From contig CAMCCX010000007.1 of the NCBI GenBank assembly GCA_945873305.1, forward strand, positions 1-50,466: a stretch of 50,466 nt of DNA, written 5' to 3'. Both the position numbers and the translations under genes were made by a program. This document shows, in pieces, positions 43,677 through 50,466 of the stretch. Position 1 is the first letter of the stretch; each line of letters opens with the position of its first letter. The DNA comes from Akkermansia muciniphila (GTDB lineage: Bacteria > Verrucomicrobiota > Verrucomicrobiia > Verrucomicrobiales > Akkermansiaceae). Under the pieces are notes generated by a model. That model had not been told where the DNA came from. It saw only the letters and a program-made list of their open reading frames with translations, and ran no database searches.

Positions 43677-44672
43677 CTATTTCATCAGGAAATCCGCGAC
43701 GACCATCCGGTGGTCGCTGTGGCGGGTGGTCACGGCGCGGCAGCGGACGGGCGTGAGGTGACGGGTGGCGTAGAGGTGATCGATGCGGAGAACTGGGAAA
43801 CGGCGCTGGAAGGTGTCGCCCCAGCCGGTGCCGGCGGTGGCGAAGGCGTCCACGAAATCGCGGGCGAGCTGGCGGTGGACGATGTCGGAAGCGGGCGAAT
43901 TGAAGTCGCCGCCGAAGAGGGTGGGGGTGTTGGGGAAGGCGGTGGTCTGTTCGAGGATCTGTTGGGTTAGAGAGAGTTCTTTCTGGCGGACGGCGCGGTT
44001 GCGCCGATGGTCACTCCAAGCGGATTTCCGCCACAAGCGGAGGTCGGTGGCGGCGGTGGCGAGGTGGACGTTGACGATCTCGATTTCCATGCCGCTGGGG
44101 ATCAGGACGGTGGCCTGTTGGTCGCGCTGTGCGGGATTGCGGACTTCCCTTTGGATTTTCCAACGGGTGACGACGCCGTTGGATTGGTGGACGCGGTAGT
44201 CGCCACGGCCGCCGTAGAGTGTGTCCGCGATCTGGCGCACTTGGTGGGGGAGGAGGTCCTGCAACAAGACGATGTCCGGGTGCCACGCGGCGAGATCCGC
44301 GGCCGGATTCCCGAAGGTGAAGAAGGCGCTGTTTAAGGTGATGGCGCGGAGGACGGGATTGCCGTCATGAGGTTCTGCCGGACCGGGGAGTGGCGGCGAT
44401 TTTCCGAAATTCGCCAGCACCCGCGCCTCGTCCGCGCCGACGAGCAGGGTGACGGCCCACACACCGGTGATGACTAACGAAAGCGATGCGCGGAGGAAAT
44501 AGAAGGCGGTGGTGGACAGCAGCAGCCCGAACCCGCCCCATAGCCAGATCGGCATAACGGTGAATGCCGCAAAGCGATCCGGCTGCCGCGAGAAACAATA
44601 AACGGTGAAGATGTGAAGCAGCAGGGAAACCCCCACCAATGTCCATCCGAGGCGACGGCTGAAAGAGGACAT
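43677..44672 (-). CDS. Membrane-anchored endonuclease/exonuclease/phosphatase family protein
   Basis: The 331-residue protein has three N-terminal membrane helices (about residues 8-28, 33-58 and 62-82) followed by an EEP fold. Landmarks are ITLNSAFF (N-terminal strand), IVLLQDLLPHQV, the metal and nucleophile-activating GGDFNSPASD, and the closing SDHRMVVADF. The first acidic ligand is Gln rather than the usual Glu in LQE, which may alter activity. Membrane-bound EEP proteins act on phosphoesters at the membrane surface; the substrate is not known. Confidence 0.87.
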   Translation of the reverse strand: MSSFSRRLGWTLVGVSLLLHIFTVYCFSRQPDRFAAFTVMPIWLWGGFGLLLSTTAFYFLRASLSLVITGVWAVTLLVGADEARVLANFGKSPPLPGPAEPHDGNPVLRAITLNSAFFTFGNPAADLAAWHPDIVLLQDLLPHQVRQIADTLYGGRGDYRVHQSNGVVTRWKIQREVRNPAQRDQQATVLIPSGMEIEIVNVHLATAATDLRLWRKSAWSDHRRNRAVRQKELSLTQQILEQTTAFPNTPTLFGGDFNSPASDIVHRQLARDFVDAFATAGTGWGDTFQRRFPVLRIDHLYATRHLTPVRCRAVTTRHSDHRMVVADFLMK

Positions 44673-44714
44673 TGGAGGGTAAATGCTGAGATTCTAAAAT
44701 CTGAAACGCTGAAA

Positions 44715-45020
44715 TTACATGCCCGGGATGCCTAGGCCGCCGGTGAGCTTCTTCATTTCCGCCGCGGACTTTTCCTTGCCCTTGGAAATGGCTTCCTGGA
44801 CGCCTTTGAGCACGAGGTCTTCGAGGAATTCCGCATCGCTCGGATCGATGACGGACGGGTCGATCTTGATCGAAAGCACGTCGCCGGCGCAGGTGGCGAT
44901 GACGTGGACCTTGCCGCCGCCGACCGAGGCCTCGACGGTCTGGATGGCGAGTTCTTCCTGTTTGGCGGCGAGCCCGGCTTGCATCTGCTGGGCTTGTTTC
45001 ATGAGTTTGGCGATGTTCAT
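44715..45020 (-). CDS. ybaB: YbaB/EbfC family nucleoid-associated protein
   Basis: The 101-residue protein matches the small DNA-binding YbaB/EbfC family, which shapes the nucleoid and often lies next to dnaX. It shows the Met/Gln-rich N-terminal helix (MNIAKLMKQAQQMQAGL), the central beta strands around VEASVGGGKVHV and DVLSIKIDPSVI, and the C-terminal AEMKKLTGGLGIPGM. It is 24 bases after dnaX; the usual third gene recR is absent. Confidence 0.94.
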   Translation of the reverse strand: MNIAKLMKQAQQMQAGLAAKQEELAIQTVEASVGGGKVHVIATCAGDVLSIKIDPSVIDPSDAEFLEDLVLKGVQEAISKGKEKSAAEMKKLTGGLGIPGM

Positions 45021-45044
45021 AAGTTGTTAGTTCGTGTGATGAAT

Positions 45045-46544
45045 TCAGCCCAACACCTTGCCTTCGAACCTGATGAGGGCGGCTTGGATGAGTGGGTCGT
45101 TGTGGAAGGTGTCTTCGATTGATGCGACGACGGGCACCGGTTCGGGCGCTTTGATTTCCGCAGCCGGCTTGTCGCTCTTCCACGGCGGTGGCTCGACCGG
45201 GGCTGGAAGTTCGCTGACTTCCGGTGCGTCCGCGATCATGGAATCGAAAGCGGAGAGTCCGCCGGCGGGGCGGGGCGGGGCGGCGACTGCGACGGGCTCC
45301 GAGGGCAATTCGGGGGCGGCGACAGGCTCCGGTTCCGGTTCAAGGATGGCTTCCGGAGCGGGTTCGACTGCGATCGGAACGGGAGCGCTGACCTGGCCGG
45401 ATGAGATGAAATCAGCGCCACGGGTGAGGACTTTGATGACGTCGGTGATGCGGACTTCGCCGAGTGACTGGATGGCCTTGATGACGCCGAGTTCGAAATG
45501 CAGGCGCTTGTTGGTGGCCCATTTCATGCGGCCTTCCGTCTCGGCGAAAACGTCGATGGCGGCTAGGATGCGGTCGGGCGCGTATTCATCGGCGGCTTGC
45601 AGCAGGGCGGTCCAGAGGTGGGTGGGGATGCCTTCGCCGTCGGCGGACGGGTCGAGTTTCGCGACGAGCAGGGCGCGCAGGCAGCCGATGAGCTCGCCAA
45701 GCAACTGGGAGAGTTCGCGGCCGCTTTCGGCTTCTTTCTGGATGAGGGAGAGCGCGGCGGGATTGTCGCGGCCGAGCAGGGTTTGCGTCAGCGCGGCGAC
45801 TTTTTCACGAGAGGTGAAACCGAAGACGTCGAGGACGTTGGCTTCGTTGATCGAGTCGCCGCAGAAGGAGACGAGCTGGTCGAGCATTGACTGGGCGTCG
45901 CGCATGCCTCCATCGGCGCCTTTTGCGATGGCCCAGGCGGCGGTTTCCTCGAGGGTGATCCCTTCCTCGCTGGCGATGTGGAGCAGGTGCTGGGCGATCG
46001 TTTCCGTGGGAATCGGCCGCAGGTCGAAGCGCTGGCAGCGGGAGAGAATGGTGGGCAAAATCTTGTTCGCCTCGGTGGTGGCGAAGATGAATTTCACGTG
46101 TGGCGGCGGTTCTTCGAGCGTCTTGAGCAGCGCGTTAAAGGCGGCGTTCGAGAGCATGTGGACCTCGTCGATGTAGAAAATCTTGAACTGCCCGCGGGCG
46201 GGGGCGAAGCGGACGGACTCGCGCAGGTCGCGGACTTGCTCGACGCCGTTGTTCGAGGCACCGTCGATTTCCAAAACGTCGAGCGAGCGGCCTTCGGCGA
46301 TCTCGATGCAGACGTCCTCATCGGGGTCGAAGTCGGCTTTTGGGCCGGCAGTGCAATTCAGCGCCTTGGCGAGAATCCGCGCGGTGGAAGTTTTTCCGGT
46401 GCCGCGCGGGCCGACGAAAAGATAGGCGTGGGCCAGGCGTTTTTGGGCGATGGCGTTGCGAAGGGTCCTCACGACGTGGTCCTGTCCGAGGACGTCGTCG
46501 AAGGTTTTGGGTCGGTATTTGCGGGCGAAGACCTGATAACTCAC
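45045..46544 (-). CDS. dnaX: DNA polymerase III subunit gamma/tau
   Basis: DnaX is the ATPase of the clamp loader that puts the sliding clamp on DNA. The 499-residue protein starts at GTG 46544 (SYQVFARKYRPKTFDDVLGQ), has Walker A FVGPRGTGKTS, the sensor/DEVH-like FYIDEVHML, SRCQRFDLRPI, and a Pro/Glu/Ala-rich C-terminal tail. The frame is open to 46694, but that extension is not conserved-looking. In the zinc module two of the four cysteines are replaced: C-x8-D-x2-E-x2-C instead of C-x8-C-x2-C-x2-C. Downstream is ybaB, the usual partner. Confidence 0.95.
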   Translation of the reverse strand: MSYQVFARKYRPKTFDDVLGQDHVVRTLRNAIAQKRLAHAYLFVGPRGTGKTSTARILAKALNCTAGPKADFDPDEDVCIEIAEGRSLDVLEIDGASNNGVEQVRDLRESVRFAPARGQFKIFYIDEVHMLSNAAFNALLKTLEEPPPHVKFIFATTEANKILPTILSRCQRFDLRPIPTETIAQHLLHIASEEGITLEETAAWAIAKGADGGMRDAQSMLDQLVSFCGDSINEANVLDVFGFTSREKVAALTQTLLGRDNPAALSLIQKEAESGRELSQLLGELIGCLRALLVAKLDPSADGEGIPTHLWTALLQAADEYAPDRILAAIDVFAETEGRMKWATNKRLHFELGVIKAIQSLGEVRITDVIKVLTRGADFISSGQVSAPVPIAVEPAPEAILEPEPEPVAAPELPSEPVAVAAPPRPAGGLSAFDSMIADAPEVSELPAPVEPPPWKSDKPAAEIKAPEPVPVVASIEDTFHNDPLIQAALIRFEGKVLG

Positions 46545-46681
46545 GGCGGTGAGTGTAGGGATGACGGCGGGTTTGTCATGGCCGAGTTTTGCGGAATCGG
46601 AAAAATGCTGGATTGGCGCGCCCGAAAAGTTTGTGGGACGGGGATTGATGGCCGCCGGGTTGCTGCTATGAGTCGGGGAGC

Positions 46682-48154
46682 ATGAATCCGCCAAGAGCTT
46701 CCAAATGCAGCAGATCCAAGGGATTTCCCCGGTTGGGCACGATCCTTCTGCTGCTCGTCGCCGCAGGGATCGGGCTGTGTTTCACGGGCTTCCCCGGAAA
46801 GGTGAAACGAGGGCTGCGGGAAATCTTCGCGCCCCGGCCGGCGGTGGTTTCTCCGGACAAAAAGGACATTTACCGCCAGGCGGAGGCGCAAATCCGGGCC
46901 GAGCTGGAGGAGAAATACGAACGCGATATCGCCGCGCTCAAGAAATCCCTGGAGGACTCCGAAAAACAAAACGCCGAAGAAGCCGCGCCCGCCGCGGAGC
47001 CTGATTTGGGAACGATCACCGACGTCCGGAAACTCCGCTCCGGCATTCCTTTCAAGACGGCGGTGAAAATCGAAAAGGGCGGCATCGCTTCCAAGGAGCG
47101 CGTGGACGAGGCGAGCTACACCGCCACTTACGAGCTTTCGCTGCGACTGCCGACGGCCGCCAAAACCATGGCCGAGCTGGAGACATCAAGCCCGGACCTT
47201 GGCAAAATGCTGCCCGGACTTTCACCGCTCGTCGAGAAAGCCGAGGTCTCCAGCTGGTTCGGCAAGCTCTACGAGAACAAGGCCGGCCGCGTCCGCCGCG
47301 ATGCCAATTCGCTCAACGAGCTGCTCACCAAGCACAACATTTACGACTGCGAGACCATCCTTCACCTCAAGTCCGCGAGCGGTCGCAAGGTGTTTTTCCT
47401 GCAGTCGGAAATGGACGTCGTCTCGGACGGCTCGGACGGCGACCGGCTGCCGGAAATGCCTTTGGAAATCGTTGATTCGCCGAATTACCAGCCTTTCACC
47501 AGCTACGGCTGGACCAAAAAAACGCCGGCTCCGAATCCGATGGTTGCCGGTTGGGAGCGCCGGATCGGCCTCGCTCAGAAGGAGCTCGCTGCCGCCGCGA
47601 CCACCGCCGCCCGCAAGACGTGGCTGCGCGAGCGCGTCAAGTTTCTCCAACGCGGCATCGACGACCTCAAAGCCCGCAGCTTCCTCATCGCCGACTACGA
47701 TCCATTCATCGTCATCCCCGTGGACATCCTAACATCCAATGACGCGTTCGCGCCAAACGTCGGCGATTACGCGGTGGTGATCCATGGCGGGAAGATCTAT
47801 CCGTCCATCGTCGGCGACGGTGGCCCGACGTTCAAAGTCGGCGAAGGCTCGCTGCGTTTTGCCCGCGAGCTGAACCCGAAAGCCTCGTCCTACAGCCGCC
47901 CGGTTAGCGACTTGAAAGTGAGCTACCTCGTCTTCCCCGGCAGCCGCGAGGCCGAGCGCGGCCCGCCGGATTTCGAGAAATGGCGCCAGCGCTGCCACGA
48001 GCTGCTGGGTGAAATCGGCGGGCTCGGCGAGGGTTACACGCTCCACCAATGGCAGGACACCTTGCCGAAACCTCCCGCTCCCGAAGCCGTGACGCCGGTC
48101 ACTCCTCCGCCTCCAACATCCGACGCAACCGCTCCCGCGACAGCGCCTGAATAA
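46682..48154 (+). CDS. GH75-like chitosanase, membrane-anchored
   Basis: The 490-residue protein has an uncleaved-looking N-terminal membrane helix (about residues 19-36), a coiled coil (about 62-98) and a C-terminal domain resembling glycoside hydrolase family 75 chitosanases. The latter shows [24 protein letters not shown], and [14 protein letters not shown] with the likely catalytic Asp and Glu, then SYLVFPGS. It ends in a Pro/Thr/Ala tail. The known role of GH75 is cleavage of chitosan; verrucomicrobial members may act on other amino-sugar polymers. It is divergent from dnaX; its last 56 bases overlap the convergent membrane protein gene. Confidence 0.8.
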   Translation: MNPPRASKCSRSKGFPRLGTILLLLVAAGIGLCFTGFPGKVKRGLREIFAPRPAVVSPDKKDIYRQAEAQIRAELEEKYERDIAALKKSLEDSEKQNAEEAAPAAEPDLGTITDVRKLRSGIPFKTAVKIEKGGIASKERVDEASYTATYELSLRLPTAAKTMAELETSSPDLGKMLPGLSPLVEKAEVSSWFGKLYENKAGRVRRDANSLNELLTKHNIYDCETILHLKSASGRKVFFLQSEMDVVSDGSDGDRLPEMPLEIVDSPNYQPFTSYGWTKKTPAPNPMVAGWERRIGLAQKELAAAATTAARKTWLRERVKFLQRGIDDLKARSFLIADYDPFIVIPVDILTSNDAFAPNVGDYAVVIHGGKIYPSIVGDGGPTFKVGEGSLRFARELNPKASSYSRPVSDLKVSYLVFPGSREAERGPPDFEKWRQRCHELLGEIGGLGEGYTLHQWQDTLPKPPAPEAVTPVTPPPPTSDATAPATAPE

Positions 48155-48479
48155 CCTTCGCCAGAAGCAGCAGGCAGATCAGCGTGACTCCCGTTTCCAA
48201 CAGCGGAGCCGCACCGCGCGGGCGCTCGCCGGCCATGAATTTCGCCAGATCCGGCAAATTTCCCAAGCCCCGCGCCGCCCCTAGCAGAGCGAGCACGCCC
48301 GCGCCGATGATGCCGTGCCACTGCATTTTGATCGAAAAAATCCCGCAGATCACGATGCCGCCGCCCAGCGTGAGCGCGCCTTGGAGGAAGCCCGGCGCCT
48401 GCGATTGATCCAGCATTGAGAGCGCCGCCACGCCCATCCCCAGAATCGCCAGGCCGCAAACGAAAATGTAAAACCGCAT
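48099..48479 (-). CDS. Hypothetical small membrane protein (126 aa)
   Basis: From the ATG at 48479 the protein shows three to four hydrophobic helices: [20 protein letters not shown] at the start, then [33 protein letters not shown] and [17 protein letters not shown] near the end. The tail is basic and charged ([13 protein letters not shown]). No family is recognised. Its 3' end overlaps the GH75-like gene by 56 bases in convergent orientation. It is divergent from the aminotransferase gene by 81 bases. Confidence 0.7.
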   Translation of the reverse strand: MRFYIFVCGLAILGMGVAALSMLDQSQAPGFLQGALTLGGGIVICGIFSIKMQWHGIIGAGVLALLGAARGLGNLPDLAKFMAGERPRGAAPLLETGVTLICLLLLAKVIQALSRERLRRMLEAEE

Positions 48480-48560
48480 GGCCGGACTTGAAGCGATCTT
48501 CCGGCCGCAAGCAAGCCTGCAGGGTTTACAAGCGCCGCGCCGCCGCCAGAATCCCCGCCG

Positions 48561-49382
48561 ATGTCCCAGCTCTGGTCCAATGGTGAATGGTTTGATTCCC
48601 AGGATTTCCCCGTGTCGCCGCTCGACCGCGGGGCCATCCTCGGGCTCGGCTTGTTCGAGACGCTGCTCGCGTTGGACGGCGCGCCCGTCTTCGCCAACCG
48701 CCATCTCGCGCGGCTGCTGACAGGTTGCGAGCGGCTCCGCTGGAGTGTCCCGCTGCCTGATTTCCACGAGACCGCGAAGGAATTGTTAGTCCGCAACAAT
48801 CTCACCTCGGGCCGCGCGCGCATCCGCCTCGCCGTCTCCGGTGGTAGCGGCGCCATCGATGACCTCACGCCCGGAACAGACCGCATGGTCACGATGATCG
48901 CGCTGCGCGTGGATGACGCTCCCGCCAGTCTGACGGTGAATTTTTGCCCGTGGCCGCGGAACGAAAAATCGCCGCTCGCCGGTTTGAAATGCGCCTCTTA
49001 TGCGGAAAACCTGGTCGCCCTCGATCACGCCCGGCGGCTGGGCTTCGACGAAACCATTTTCCTCAACACCGCCGGCCAGCTTTGTGAAGCGGCCACCGCG
49101 AATCTGTTTCTTGTGAAGGACTCCGTGCTCCTCACGCCGCCACTCGAATCCGGCTGCCTGCCCGGCATCACCCGCGGCGTCGTCATCGAGTTGGCGGCCC
49201 GCCACGGGATTTCCTGCGGGCAACGCGATCTAACTTCCGCCGACCTGCGCGCCGCCGACGAGGTGTTCGTCACCTCCTCGATCCGCGGCCTGACGGGCGT
49301 TTCCCGTTTTGAAACCAAAATGCTCCCGCCCGGCCCGATCACCCGGATATTGCGCGAGGCCTGGGACGCGGCCGTTCGATAG
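48561..49382 (+). CDS. Class IV aminotransferase (PabC/IlvE-like)
   Basis: The 273-residue PLP enzyme is of fold type IV: aminodeoxychorismate lyase, branched-chain aminotransferase or D-amino acid aminotransferase. It has WSNGEWFDSQDFPVSPLDRG, GLGLFETLLA, the PLP Lys in GLKCASYAENLVALDHAR, the Glu and Asn of LCEAATANLFLVKD, and GCLPGITRGVV. The short form and the GLFET motif favour an aminodeoxychorismate lyase (pabC) role in folate synthesis, but pabAB are not nearby and the choice stays open. The next gene starts 16 bases later. Confidence 0.88.
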   Translation: MSQLWSNGEWFDSQDFPVSPLDRGAILGLGLFETLLALDGAPVFANRHLARLLTGCERLRWSVPLPDFHETAKELLVRNNLTSGRARIRLAVSGGSGAIDDLTPGTDRMVTMIALRVDDAPASLTVNFCPWPRNEKSPLAGLKCASYAENLVALDHARRLGFDETIFLNTAGQLCEAATANLFLVKDSVLLTPPLESGCLPGITRGVVIELAARHGISCGQRDLTSADLRAADEVFVTSSIRGLTGVSRFETKMLPPGPITRILREAWDAAVR

Positions 49383-49398
49383 AAGCAGGAATCCCGCC

Positions 49399-49968
49399 AT
49401 GGTCATCGCGTTTCACAAGCCCTACGGAGTTCTCTGCCAGTTCACCCCGGATCTGCCGGGGCAGAGGACTTTGGCGGATTTTGGATTTCCCCCGGGCGTC
49501 TATCCGGTCGGGCGGCTGGACATGGATTCCGAGGGATTGCTGTTACTGAGCGACGAGCCGGGATTCAACAATCGTCTGCTGGATCCGAAGACGGCGCACC
49601 CGAGGACTTACCTCGCGCAGGTCGAGGGAACTCCCACGCCCGAGGCCGTGGCGATGCTTGAACGCGGCGGGATCCTGATCCAAGGTTACCGGACCCGTCC
49701 ATGCCGGGCGCGCTTGCTAGAGGCGGAACCGGTGGTCGCACCGCGTGATCCGCCGGTGCGGTTTCGCCAGGCGATTCCCACGGCGTGGTTGGAACTGCAG
49801 TTGATCGAAGGGAAGAACCGACAAGTCCGGCGGATGACGGCGGCGGTGGGATTCCCGACGCTGCGCTTGATCCGGGTGGCGATAGGCCAGCTCGGATCTA
49901 TTAGTCTAGTACAAGGCGGTTGGGCTGAGCTTGGTCCCGTCGAGATCCGGCGGATTTGGCAAAAGTAG
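49399..49968 (+). CDS. Pseudouridine synthase, RsuA/RluE type
   Basis: The 189-residue protein is an RsuA-family pseudouridine synthase without an S4 domain, as in RluE, which modifies 23S rRNA near the peptidyl-transferase centre. It shows FHKPYGVLCQF, GRLDMDSEGLLLLSDE with the catalytic Asp, RTYLAQVEG, and LIEGKNRQVRRMTAAVGFPTLRLIRV. The ATG at 49399 precedes the conserved KPYGV by five residues; the longer frame from 49309 overlaps the aminotransferase. The exact target base is assigned by family resemblance only. Confidence 0.93.
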   Translation: MVIAFHKPYGVLCQFTPDLPGQRTLADFGFPPGVYPVGRLDMDSEGLLLLSDEPGFNNRLLDPKTAHPRTYLAQVEGTPTPEAVAMLERGGILIQGYRTRPCRARLLEAEPVVAPRDPPVRFRQAIPTAWLELQLIEGKNRQVRRMTAAVGFPTLRLIRVAIGQLGSISLVQGGWAELGPVEIRRIWQK

Positions 49969-50146
49969 CCGCAAGGAGTTCCTCCAGACTGCCTCGATCA
50001 CCGGGGGGGCGACCGAGGCAGCGACACACATACTATGCTGGGGGGAGCCCGCGCTCCGAGTCTCAGAACAATGGAAGCGGGCTAAGAAAGTGATGAGCGA
50101 AGAAAAGCACTAAAACCGGCCGTTGGCAATCTACGCGATCGCGGAA
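49969..50146. other. Intergenic stretch with two larger stem-loops
   Basis: Between the synthase and the truncated pseudopilin there is no supported gene. Two hairpins are visible: CTGCCTCG / CGAGGCAG (49989-50021) and AGCCCGC / GCGGGCT (50046-50083, 24-base loop), followed by an A/G-rich stretch. The first is the best terminator candidate for the synthase; together they could be a structured RNA, which is not established. Confidence 0.4.
49989..50021 (+). terminator. Hairpin after the pseudouridine synthase gene
   Basis: An 8-bp stem (CTGCCTCG / CGAGGCAG) encloses a 17-base loop rich in G, 20 bases after the stop at 49968. There is no T-run, so termination is inferred from position. Confidence 0.4.
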
Positions 50147-50352
50147 TTACCAATCCCCGTGATTCGGAGGCTCATGCGCAGCGGTGGTGGCGAGCGTGCA
50201 TTGCAGGTAAAGCTCGCCAACCGGTGGAATGGTATCAACTCCGTAAGTGGTGCCGAAGCTGTAGGTTCCACTCGACGGACAAAGAGGCGTGCTCTCAACG
50301 AAACGCCCCATTCCGATGACTTTGGCCTTCAGGCCCGGCGCGTTGTCTCCGG
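50147..50352 (-). CDS. Type II secretion-type pseudopilin, 5'-truncated
   Basis: On the minus strand an open frame from the repeat junction (50352) to TAA 50147-50149 encodes about 68 residues. They include LCPSSGTYSFG, a second short strand pair with CT, and end HEPPNHGDW. Cys-containing 'CPxGGTY' tails of this form occur in verrucomicrobial prepilin-like proteins of the type II secretion/type IV pilus class. The N-terminal methylation motif is missing because the coding sequence is cut at the 80-bp repeat; the frame upstream meets a TGA inside the repeat. Probably a gene broken by insertion. Confidence 0.6.
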
Positions 50353-50432
50353 GGGAAATTTTTCTTTCCGTTAAATTGTTAAAATCTCAGCAGGCTGGCT
50401 GATGGACATTCGATAGGAGAATCCGATCTCAC
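50353..50432 (-). repeat. 80-bp inverted repeat, right copy
   Basis: This is the exact reverse complement of bases 1-80. Beyond it, 50433-50466 extends the outer sequence by 34 bases not present at the left edge. The junction at 50352/50353 interrupts the pseudopilin gene just as the left copy interrupts the PEP-CTERM gene. It is probably the same end of a second insertion-sequence copy in opposite orientation. Confidence 0.85.
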
Positions 50433-50466
50433 CTGCAAGCTCCGAATGCACTCCCGCGCTGGGAAG
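50371..50466 (-). CDS. C-terminal end of an unidentified protein (candidate transposase), second copy
   Basis: The reading frame enters from the right edge and stops at 50371-50373. It gives 31 residues beginning LPSAGVHSELAG and ending SISQPAEILTI. It is the same frame as at 1-62 with 11 more residues. No domain is recognisable. Its repeated presence next to interrupted genes suggests a transposase, which is inference. Confidence 0.4.
   Translation of the reverse strand, partial: LPSAGVHSELAGEIGFSYRMSISQPAEILTI

Noticed and set aside
1-50466. Circular element or phage genome with terminal repeats
   Set aside because: The repeats are inverted, not direct, they cut two unrelated genes, and the content is ordinary chromosomal housekeeping.

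Overview
The window looks like a complete contig from a member of the Verrucomicrobiota, probably Akkermansiaceae/Verrucomicrobiaceae-like; this is inference from content. Supporting signs are a PEP-CTERM protein ending in VPEP, a hydrophobic stretch and RRRR, a pseudopilin tail, proteins combining ThuA, a PVC-type dehydrogenase domain and cytochrome c, several Gfo/Idh/MocA oxidoreductases, high GC with few Shine-Dalgarno sites, and a family of coiled-coil proteins sharing a small 'IRHxDG' domain. No rRNA, tRNA or CRISPR array was seen.

Layout. 1-378: an 80-bp repeat joined to a 5'-truncated PEP-CTERM gene. 411-5051 (minus strand): dtd, carA, two AT-rich orphan genes, purA, uppS. 5178-11333: a 2051-residue alpha-2-macroglobulin with an intact thioester motif, convergent with a GH63-like glucosidase (11353-14052). 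14222-18079: a carbohydrate-type operon (ThuA-DUF6807 fusion, sugar isomerase/epimerase-like TIM barrel, Tat-exported Gfo/Idh/MocA oxidoreductase), convergent with an AraC regulator. A matching 29-bp sequence upstream of both the operon and the regulator suggests a small regulon. 19437-21988: htpG overlapping a zinc-ribbon DEDDh exonuclease. 22282-25174: four tandem envelope/coiled-coil genes, three of which share one unnamed motif. 25293-27689: queF-queC-queD-folE2 (7-deazaguanine supply, no queE). 27705-30516: aat, accA and a second Gfo/Idh/MocA gene.

30574-35898: an orphan ZnuA-like binding protein, then a PAS-AraC regulator divergent from a 1180-residue ThuA/dehydrogenase/cytochrome c protein, with a direct-repeat operator candidate between them. 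35943-37093: an RDD membrane protein and a helix-turn-helix (phage CII/CP76-like) regulator. 37181-46544 (minus strand): dnaX, ybaB, an endonuclease/exonuclease/phosphatase protein, polX, three unknown proteins and hrpB. 46682-49968: a GH75-like chitosanase, a small membrane protein, a class IV aminotransferase and an RluE-like pseudouridine synthase. 50147-50466: a pseudopilin gene truncated by the inverted copy of the same 80-bp repeat found at position 1.

Main points for follow-up: the two ends are inverted copies of one sequence and look like insertion-sequence ends; the 22.3-25.2 kb cassette is built around a repeated undescribed domain; two AraC-type regulators have recognisable candidate operators; and DnaX has lost two of its four zinc-binding cysteines.
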